A stretch of DNA of 14,342 nt from positions 1-14,342 of the forward strand of contig QHOQ01000056.1 of NCBI GenBank assembly GCA_003219355.1. Direction: 5' to 3'. Position numbers and translations under genes: made by a program. Source of the DNA: Verrucomicrobiota bacterium. Lineage in GTDB: Bacteria; Verrucomicrobiota; Verrucomicrobiia; Chthoniobacterales; UBA10450. Within the stretch, counting starts at the first letter, position 1. Each line of letters opens with the position of its first letter. This document shows positions 1-5,915 of this stretch, in pieces. The notes beneath the pieces were generated by a model. It was not told where the DNA came from, ran no database searches, and worked only from the letters and a program-made list of their open reading frames with translations.

Positions 1-11
1 CTCTTTCGCCG

Positions 12-1337
12 ATGGAAAAGACGGCGCGAGAAATTGCCGCGCGTTTGCGGGAGAGCGGTCATATCGCGTACTTCGCTGGCGGTTGCGTCCGCGATATCGT
101 CCGCAGCGAGACGCCGAAAGACTTCGATATCGCCACCGATGCCAGGCCAGAAATTGTGCAGCAACTTTTCCAGCGAACGTACGCGGTCGGCGCGCATTTT
201 GGCGTAATCATCGTGTTGGAAAACGGTTTCCAATTCGAAGTAGCGACCTTTCGTTCTGACGAAGCATATATCGATGGGAGGCACAGGCATCCGAGGGCGG
301 TGCATTTTTCATCGCCCGAAGAAGACGCGAAACGCCGCGATTTCACAATTAACGGAATGTTTTATGATCCGGTTGCAGAGAAGGTGATCGATTTTGTTGA
401 CGGCCGCACTGACATCACGGCGAAATTGGTGCGCGCAATCGGCGATCCCGCGCAGCGCTTTGCCGAAGATCGATTGCGAATGCTGCGCGCCGTGCGCTTC
501 GCCACGGTGCTTGATTACAAGATCGACGAGCAAACGTGGAATGCGCTCGTGGCCAACGCGCAATTAATCAACCAAATCAGCGCGGAACGAATTCGGGACG
601 AGCTGGTGCGCATTTTTCTCTCGCCAAACAGAAGGCGCGGCTGGGATTTGCTCGATTCGAGCGGATTAATGCGCGTCATTCTGCCCGAGATCGAGGCGAT
701 GAAGGGCTGTGAGCAACCGGAACAATTTCATCCTGAAGGGGACGTTTTCGAGCACACACGATTGATGCTGCTATTTCTTCCGGAAAAAGTTTCTGTACCG
801 CTCGTTTTTGCGGTGTTGCTTCATGATATCGCGAAACCGCGCACTGCAACCGTAGATGAAACGGGACGAATTCGTTTTAGTGGGCACGATCGATTGGGAG
901 CGGAAATGACGGAGGAAATCATGCGGCGTTTGCGGTTTTCCGGCGCCGAAATCGACGACACAGTCGAGATGGTGCGGCAACACATGGTTTTCAAGGACGT
1001 GCCTAAAATGCGCGAAGCGAAATTAAAACGTTTTATGGCACGACCGACTTTCGATGACGAAATCGAGTTGCATCGAGTCGATTGCCAAGGCAGCCATCGA
1101 ATGCTCGATAATTATGAATTCCTTCTTCGTAAACGCGAGGAGTTCGCGAACGAACCGATCATTCCGCCGCCGTTGGTGCGCGGAGACGATTTGCTTGCGC
1201 TCGGTTTAAAGCCGGGCCCGAAATTCGGCGAAATTCTTGAAGCCGTGGAGACGCAACAGCTTGAAGGAAACCTGCGCACGCGTGAAGAAGCGATCGAGTG
1301 GGTGGAACGCGAATACTCGTTAGGCGAAGGACGATAG
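12..1337 (+). CDS. cca: CCA-adding / poly(A) polymerase-type tRNA nucleotidyltransferase with HD domain
   Basis: Class II nucleotidyltransferase that adds or repairs the 3' CCA end of tRNA, or adds A residues (the family also includes poly(A) polymerases). Visible motifs: GGCVRD at residues 23-28; the metal-binding DFD at 37-39, with D37 and D39 as the expected catalytic carboxylates; RRDFTINGM at 108-116; and the nucleotide-selecting EDRLRMLRAVRF at 152-163. A C-terminal HD domain follows, with H249 (EHT) and H272-D273 (LLHDIAKP), as in bacterial enzymes that also carry phosphodiesterase/phosphatase activity. Length is 441 aa, normal for the HD-containing subgroup. The ATG at 12 puts about 22 residues before GGCVRD, as expected, but only 11 nt upstream are visible and no in-frame stop lies there, so a slightly earlier start cannot be excluded. 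The glgA-like gene follows after 23 nt. Whether it adds CCA, CC, A or poly(A) cannot be decided from motifs alone. Confidence 0.93.
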   Translation: MEKTAREIAARLRESGHIAYFAGGCVRDIVRSETPKDFDIATDARPEIVQQLFQRTYAVGAHFGVIIVLENGFQFEVATFRSDEAYIDGRHRHPRAVHFSSPEEDAKRRDFTINGMFYDPVAEKVIDFVDGRTDITAKLVRAIGDPAQRFAEDRLRMLRAVRFATVLDYKIDEQTWNALVANAQLINQISAERIRDELVRIFLSPNRRRGWDLLDSSGLMRVILPEIEAMKGCEQPEQFHPEGDVFEHTRLMLLFLPEKVSVPLVFAVLLHDIAKPRTATVDETGRIRFSGHDRLGAEMTEEIMRRLRFSGAEIDDTVEMVRQHMVFKDVPKMREAKLKRFMARPTFDDEIELHRVDCQGSHRMLDNYEFLLRKREEFANEPIIPPPLVRGDDLLALGLKPGPKFGEILEAVETQQLEGNLRTREEAIEWVEREYSLGEGR

Positions 1338-1360
1338 AGCGCCGGGGCAACATCGCAACT

Positions 1361-2812
1361 ATGAGAATCCTGATGATCAGTGCGGAAGGGCCGCCGTTGC
1401 AGCGGACCGGCGCGCTGGTCGATGTGATGGAGGCGTTGCCGCACGAGCTGCGCGCACGTGGGCACGACGTCAGTGTAGCACTCCCGTATTACCGCGAAAT
1501 TCGAGAGAATCGCGCGTTTAAGAAGAAAGACACACGAGTCACTGTCGATGTGCAGGTAGGCGACAAAACTTACGTCGCCAAATACCTGGAAGGACGCAGC
1601 GCAGGCGGCGTGCAGTTGTTTCTCGTCCGTTGCGACGAGTTTTTCGATCGGCCGGGAATTTACGGTGAGTGCGGCCAAGCCTACGAAGATAACGCGGCTC
1701 GATTCATTTTTTTTTGTAAGGCGGCGTTGGAACTCGCACGGCGATTGACGCCGCCACTGCAAATTCTGCACATGCATGATTGGACGGCAGCGCTGGTGCC
1801 GGTGTTTGTACGTGCGCATAATCTGCCGCTCAAAACGGTGCTTACGATCCATCACGTCGCTGAGCAGGGCAGTTTCTGGGGTCTGGATTTCAACCTCACG
1901 AATCTGCCAACGTCATTTTTTACCCTGCGCGGCGTCGAATTTTTTGGGCGATTGAATTTCCTCAAAGGCGGAATTCTTTATGCCGACCGGATCACAACGG
2001 TGAGCGAATATTACCGGCGCGAAATCCAGGGGCCATCCGGCGGCTGCGGCCTTGATGGCGTGCTGCGAGAAAACGCGCATCGCCTCACGGCGATTTTGCA
2101 TGGAGCGGATTACACTCGATGGAACCCAGCGTCGGATCGTCTGCTTCCGGCGCGTTATGACGCGAGACGGCTTCGGGGAAAAGAGACTTGTCGCGAGGCG
2201 CTCCTGAAACAATTGAAACTCGCGTCGGCGCCGCGCGGACCGGTCTTCGGGATGGCCACTCGCTTGGTTGAAGAAAAGGGTTTCGAGATTCTGATGCCGC
2301 TTCTCGACCGACTTCTTTGGGATGACGTCCGTCTCATCATTCTCGGCGAAGGCGATCCGGCCTATGAAACTGCCCTTGCTGTCGCCTCGCGAAAATTCCG
2401 GACCAAGTTCGCATATATGAAGAACTACGATGAGAAGTTAGCCCATCTGATTGAAGCGGGGATGGATATCACTCTCATCCCGTCGCGTTTCGAACCGGCT
2501 GGTTTGAGCGCGATGTATAGCTTGAAATATGGCGCGCTCCCCGTTGCGCGGGCAACCGGCGGCATTCAGGAGATCATTGAGGATTACGATCCGACGGCGG
2601 ATAGCGGTTATGGTTTCCTTTGTTACGAATATTCCACCGAAGCGTTCTGGGATGCGATCAAACGCGCGCGGGAAATCTTCCGGGATCAGAGTGTGTGGAC
2701 CACGCTGGTGAAACGGGCAATGGCGCGCAGCTTTTCGTGGGACGCTGCGGCGCAAAGTTACGAAGCCCTTTACAAAGAACTTGTCGGCGCGGACGACCAG
2801 GTTGCGGCGTAG
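1361..2812 (+). CDS. glgA: Glycogen/starch synthase-like glycosyltransferase (GT5), divergent donor site
   Basis: GT-B fold glycosyltransferase of the glycogen synthase family, which transfers glucose from ADP- or UDP-glucose to an alpha-1,4-glucan in the cytoplasm. Family landmarks in the 483-aa protein: N-terminal strand MRILMISAEG; HMHDW at 137-141; ITTVSEYY at 211-218; GLDGVL at 230-235; WNPASD at 254-259; R301 and K306 in RLVEEKG; LGEGDP at 328-333; SRFEPAGL at 375-382 with E378, the counterpart of E. coli E377. It departs from typical GlgA at several sites. The ADP-glucose motif KTGGL reads RTGAL (R15), the usual IHN reads IHH, the usual NG(I/V)D reads HGAD, and EPCGL reads EPAGL. It is therefore either a GlgA with altered donor binding or a related synthase. 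The ATG at 1361 is chosen because MRILMIS is the canonical N terminus; an in-frame start at 1298 would lie inside cca. No good Shine-Dalgarno sequence is seen. Probably co-transcribed with cca. Confidence 0.85.
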   Translation: MRILMISAEGPPLQRTGALVDVMEALPHELRARGHDVSVALPYYREIRENRAFKKKDTRVTVDVQVGDKTYVAKYLEGRSAGGVQLFLVRCDEFFDRPGIYGECGQAYEDNAARFIFFCKAALELARRLTPPLQILHMHDWTAALVPVFVRAHNLPLKTVLTIHHVAEQGSFWGLDFNLTNLPTSFFTLRGVEFFGRLNFLKGGILYADRITTVSEYYRREIQGPSGGCGLDGVLRENAHRLTAILHGADYTRWNPASDRLLPARYDARRLRGKETCREALLKQLKLASAPRGPVFGMATRLVEEKGFEILMPLLDRLLWDDVRLIILGEGDPAYETALAVASRKFRTKFAYMKNYDEKLAHLIEAGMDITLIPSRFEPAGLSAMYSLKYGALPVARATGGIQEIIEDYDPTADSGYGFLCYEYSTEAFWDAIKRAREIFRDQSVWTTLVKRAMARSFSWDAAAQSYEALYKELVGADDQVAA

Positions 2813-3106
2813 TCGTCGCTCTCAACCGGTTCGAGTGGTGTTCACGGCAGGCTCTGTGGCGGCCTGATGCGCGGCCGAACGGATCAACGACGTTGCAATT
2901 CGCACCGGGACAACGCGCGGAGGCACTGAAAGATACCACAACATGTCGCGAATAAACGGAGCGCGGAATCGTCAAACCCTGCCACCGAAACTAGCGTGCA
3001 CGAGCCGGAAAAAATGCGATTCGAGACTGCCTTGGCGGAGAGATCGACAAGTTCTTGCAATCTTCAGAGCTTTCCTATCTCCTCGGCGGTTCCCACTTGT
3101 GACGTC
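2813..3106. other. Non-coding gap before the mannosyltransferase gene
   Basis: About 290 nt without a convincing gene between the glgA-like stop and the preferred start of the membrane glycosyltransferase. It holds an 8-bp palindrome AACCGGTT (2825-2832) and a TGACGTCA palindrome (3100-3107) touching the preferred ATG. Both are short enough to be chance. I see no strong terminator with a T-run and no clear promoter. The last 111 nt would be coding if the gene starts at the GTG at 2996. Confidence 0.4.
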
Positions 3107-4333
3107 ATGACTCGCTCGTCGACCGCATTCAAGCCGTTGCTTGCGGCTTTACTCGTGACTTTGATGCAGATCGCGATGGCGGTCGGCCTTCTAGCGCCAG
3201 ATGGGCCGCTTTCTTACCGATATTCCACTCTCATCCAACACGATAGCTATTGGTTTATGAACATCGTTGACCGCGGCTACCAGACCATCGTGCCTCCCAT
3301 TAATCACAAGGTGATGGAAGTTTCCAACGTTGCTTTCTTTCCCGCCTATCCCGCGATTGCGGCTGTGCTTCGTTACGGACTTCACTTCGATACAGATCGC
3401 GCGCTGCTGATCACCGCCCAGATGGCCGCCTGGGGTTTCTGGAGCTATTTCTTTCTCTTTTGCGGCCGCTGGAATCTTTCCCCTGCGCTCCAATTCTTTG
3501 GCGCATTGTCGATTATTGCCCATCCGGCCGCCTTCTTTCTGATCGCGGGCTATTCGGAGTCGCTTTTTCTCATGACGCTGCTTGGTTTCATTTATTGGAG
3601 CAGCGCAGAGGGTCGTACCGCGAAAGTGTGGGCGATGTTGCACGGTATCGTGATGTCTGCGACGCGGATTGTCGGAATCTTGTGTGCAGCGTTTCCGGTG
3701 ATACGCTCGGTGTTCGCGAAGGGATGGCACCGCTGGCGCGGGCCGCTGGCATGGTTTCACGACCAGGCGTCGGCGATTGGCTTAAGCTTTGCGGCAGCTT
3801 TGGGCGCGATCACGTTTTTTGTTTACTGCCAACTGCGCTGGAGCCACTGGGACATTTATATGCTCACGCAAGCAGCCGGCTGGGGGATCACTCCCGATTA
3901 CTTAGCAGTGTTTAAGCCGTCGAGTTATCGCTGGCTCGTTCCGGCACTGAATAATCCGACAGAGGCGAGCCAGATATCGATGACTTTTGGCGCATTGGTC
4001 TTTGGAGCAATCGCGCTTTGTGAACTGCTCCCGGCAATTCGTCGGCTGACTGGCTGGCCGACACGAGCCGGCATCTATTTCTGCGCTACGGCGATCTATT
4101 GCATTTCAGTTAGCGGCGTGGCCTGCGTGGGGATGGAAAGCATGCTTCGCTATGAATTTTGCGTGCACGCCCTAATCGTGCTGGCGGTTCTGAATTTTCT
4201 AGGTCAACTTCGCAAGTCGCCGATCTTTTTGCGAGCGTTCGGGATGGCGGCAGCAGTGTTAGTGGGCGCTGCTGGGTTAAGCGTACAGGGTTGGTACGTC
4301 TGGAATTTTACCCGAGGAAATTGGGTCGCCTAG
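3107..4333 (+). CDS. PIG-V/COG5542-like membrane mannosyltransferase (GT-C)
   Basis: Polytopic inner-membrane protein resembling the GPI mannosyltransferase II (PIG-V) / COG5542 family, GT-C enzymes that use a polyprenyl-phosphate sugar on the outer face of the membrane. Numbering from the ATG at 3107 (408 aa): first TM at about 9-30; a short loop with the acidic motif HDSYWFMNIVDRGY near D46, matching the family's WDxxWY..IA..GY; FFPAYP at 77-82; GYSESLFL at 148-155; SATRIVGIL at 184-192; ESMLRYEF near 344-351; and a terminal FTRGNWVA, all in family order. Several further hydrophobic segments follow. The start is uncertain. ATG 3107 places the first membrane helix just after the N terminus. 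GTG 2996, or ATG 3014 (preceded by GGAA 4 nt upstream), would add 37 or 31 residues without recognisable features. The FAD-enzyme gene begins one base after the stop, so the two are very likely translationally coupled. Acceptor and sugar are unknown. Confidence 0.8.
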   Translation: MTRSSTAFKPLLAALLVTLMQIAMAVGLLAPDGPLSYRYSTLIQHDSYWFMNIVDRGYQTIVPPINHKVMEVSNVAFFPAYPAIAAVLRYGLHFDTDRALLITAQMAAWGFWSYFFLFCGRWNLSPALQFFGALSIIAHPAAFFLIAGYSESLFLMTLLGFIYWSSAEGRTAKVWAMLHGIVMSATRIVGILCAAFPVIRSVFAKGWHRWRGPLAWFHDQASAIGLSFAAALGAITFFVYCQLRWSHWDIYMLTQAAGWGITPDYLAVFKPSSYRWLVPALNNPTEASQISMTFGALVFGAIALCELLPAIRRLTGWPTRAGIYFCATAIYCISVSGVACVGMESMLRYEFCVHALIVLAVLNFLGQLRKSPIFLRAFGMAAAVLVGAAGLSVQGWYVWNFTRGNWVA

Positions 4334-4334
4334 C

Positions 4335-5855
4335 ATGAAAACAAAGGTCGCCATCATCGGTGCTGGGCCGGCGGGTTTGACCGCTGGTTACCTTTTGTCG
4401 AAGGAGGGCATTGGGGTCACTGTTCTGGAAGCCGATCCGGTGTACGTCGGCGGTATTTCGCGCACGGCCACCTACAAAGGTTTTCACTTCGATATTGGCG
4501 GGCATCGTTTCTTTTCCAAATCCAAAGCGGTAGAAGATTTGTGGACCGAGATTTTGCCTAACGACATGCTCGTGCGGCCGCGTTCATCGCGTATTTTTTA
4601 CGGCGGCAAATTTTTTTCCTATCCGTTAAAGCCGTTTGAAGCATTGCTGAAGCTCGGCATCTTCAAATCGGTTCTCTGCGTTCTCTCCTGGTTGAAAGCT
4701 CGCGTCTTCCCAATCCGCGATCCTCGTAACTTTGAAGAGTGGGTGAGCAATCAGTTTGGCAGACGGCTCTTCAACACTTTCTTCAAGAGCTATACCGAGA
4801 AGGTTTGGGGCATGAGCTGCAGGGAAATTTCCGCAGACTGGGCCGCGCAGCGCATTAAAGGGCTTTCACTTGGTAGCGCGATCAAGAACGCACTGTTGCC
4901 GCAGCGCTACAATGGCGATCGAACGAAAGTGATCAAGACGTTGATCAATTCCTTCCGTTATCCTCGCAGAGGTCCAGGCATGATGTGGGAAGCGTGTGCT
5001 GAAAAGGCGAAGGCGATGGGTGGTAAGATCGAAACGGGCTGTAAGGTTACCGGCTGTTGCTACAACGATGCCTCCAGCACTTGGACGGTCGAGTTCACAG
5101 ATCGACAAGGTAATTTGCGGACGCTTGAAAGCGAACACGTCATTTCATCTGCCCCCATGCGAGAGTTGATCTGTGGATTATCGCCGGCGATCTCCGAGCG
5201 AACAAAACACGCAGCGGAAAGCCTGAAGTATCGCGACTTTCTCACGGTCATGCTCATCCTGAAAGATCGACAAATGTTCGATGACAATTGGATCTATATC
5301 CACGACCCAAGCGTTAAGGTTGGCCGCGTTCAAAACTTTCGCTCTTGGTCGCCAGAGATGGTGCCCGATCCCGATAAGGTCTGCTATGGCTTGGAGTATT
5401 TTTGCTTTGAGCACGACGGTCTTTGGGATTCGAGCGATGGTGATCTAATCGAGTTAGCGAAACGCGAGCTAATTCAGATCGGTTTGGCGAAAGCGGGCGA
5501 CCTGGTTGACGGCTGCGTTGTGCGGCAGAAGAAAGCGTATCCAGTTTACGACGACGATTATGCGCGCCACGTCGCCACAATCCGCCAGGAGCTCGAAAAC
5601 CGTTATCCGAACCTGCACCTCGTCGGGCGCAACGGCATGCACAAATACAATAACCAGGATCACGCCATGATGACCGCCATGTTATGCGTCGAAAATATTC
5701 TTGCGGACACCAACCTTTACGATCTCTGGCAGGTTAACGGAGACGCTGAATATCACGAGGCTGGAGCAGCGGCTGCGGAAGAAACGACGGGGACTGCGCT
5801 GCGACTTGTACCAACACGTGTGGTGGCTGCTCCGGAGCTCGCGCCGGAAGCTTAA
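4335..5855 (+). CDS. FAD-dependent oxidoreductase, UDP-galactopyranose mutase/COG1232-like
   Basis: Flavoprotein with an N-terminal Rossmann dinucleotide site: GAGPAG at 9-14, then acidic E32 at the end of the second strand, then GGISR at 39-43 and FDIGGHRFF at 52-60. The C-terminal FAD-contacting segment GRNGMHKYNNQDHA lies at 431-444. This layout is that of the COG1232 / UDP-galactopyranose mutase-like amine-oxidase superfamily, whose members often sit in polysaccharide or glycolipid gene clusters. The exact reaction cannot be assigned. The last 40 or so residues (about 466-506) form an Ala/Pro/Glu-rich, probably disordered tail. The gene begins one base after the mannosyltransferase stop (tag-c-atg); a GAGG lies about 17 nt upstream, too far for an ideal ribosome site. 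The pairing supports a joint role in modifying or building a membrane-linked sugar. Protoporphyrinogen oxidase or a desaturase is less likely given the neighbours. Confidence 0.8.
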   Translation: MKTKVAIIGAGPAGLTAGYLLSKEGIGVTVLEADPVYVGGISRTATYKGFHFDIGGHRFFSKSKAVEDLWTEILPNDMLVRPRSSRIFYGGKFFSYPLKPFEALLKLGIFKSVLCVLSWLKARVFPIRDPRNFEEWVSNQFGRRLFNTFFKSYTEKVWGMSCREISADWAAQRIKGLSLGSAIKNALLPQRYNGDRTKVIKTLINSFRYPRRGPGMMWEACAEKAKAMGGKIETGCKVTGCCYNDASSTWTVEFTDRQGNLRTLESEHVISSAPMRELICGLSPAISERTKHAAESLKYRDFLTVMLILKDRQMFDDNWIYIHDPSVKVGRVQNFRSWSPEMVPDPDKVCYGLEYFCFEHDGLWDSSDGDLIELAKRELIQIGLAKAGDLVDGCVVRQKKAYPVYDDDYARHVATIRQELENRYPNLHLVGRNGMHKYNNQDHAMMTAMLCVENILADTNLYDLWQVNGDAEYHEAGAAAAEETTGTALRLVPTRVVAAPELAPEA

Positions 5856-5858
5856 AAT

Positions 5859-5915
5859 TGTAGCGGCACCCCTTAGGAGCGTCGCTCTTTTCGGTGGTCA
5901 CAAACCGCGGCTACA
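5859..5915. repeat. 57-bp imperfect palindromic element at a convergent gene junction
   Basis: The ends are TGTAGC (5859-5864) and GCTACA (5910-5915), a perfect 6-bp inverted pair extended imperfectly by GGC / CCGCG. Inside is GAGC-GTC-GCTC followed by TTTT (5877-5891), terminator-like on the plus strand, and CGGT...ACCG (5892-5907). It begins 4 bases after the flavoprotein stop and its right end contains the gcvP stop codon (5911-5913). It looks like a REP/MITE-like intergenic palindrome that may also act as a bidirectional terminator. Only one clear copy is in this window, so repeat status is inferred. Confidence 0.5.

Noticed and set aside
1298..1360. Earlier in-frame start for the glycogen-synthase-like gene
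   Set aside because: It would lie within the 3' end of cca and add Arg-rich residues before the canonical MRILMIS strand.
1112..1855. Long minus-strand reading frame (about 247 codons) opposite cca and glgA
   Set aside because: It overlaps two clear enzyme genes, has low-complexity Arg/Ser/His-rich composition and shows no recognisable domain; it is a shadow of the coding strand.
2824..2860. GGTTCGAGT resembling a tRNA T-loop after glgA
   Set aside because: The flanking bases do not form the 5-bp T-stem and no acceptor or anticodon arm can be drawn.
3100..3107. TGACGTCA palindrome at the mannosyltransferase start
   Set aside because: An 8-bp palindrome is expected by chance in a window of this size and no second half-site or regulator is visible.
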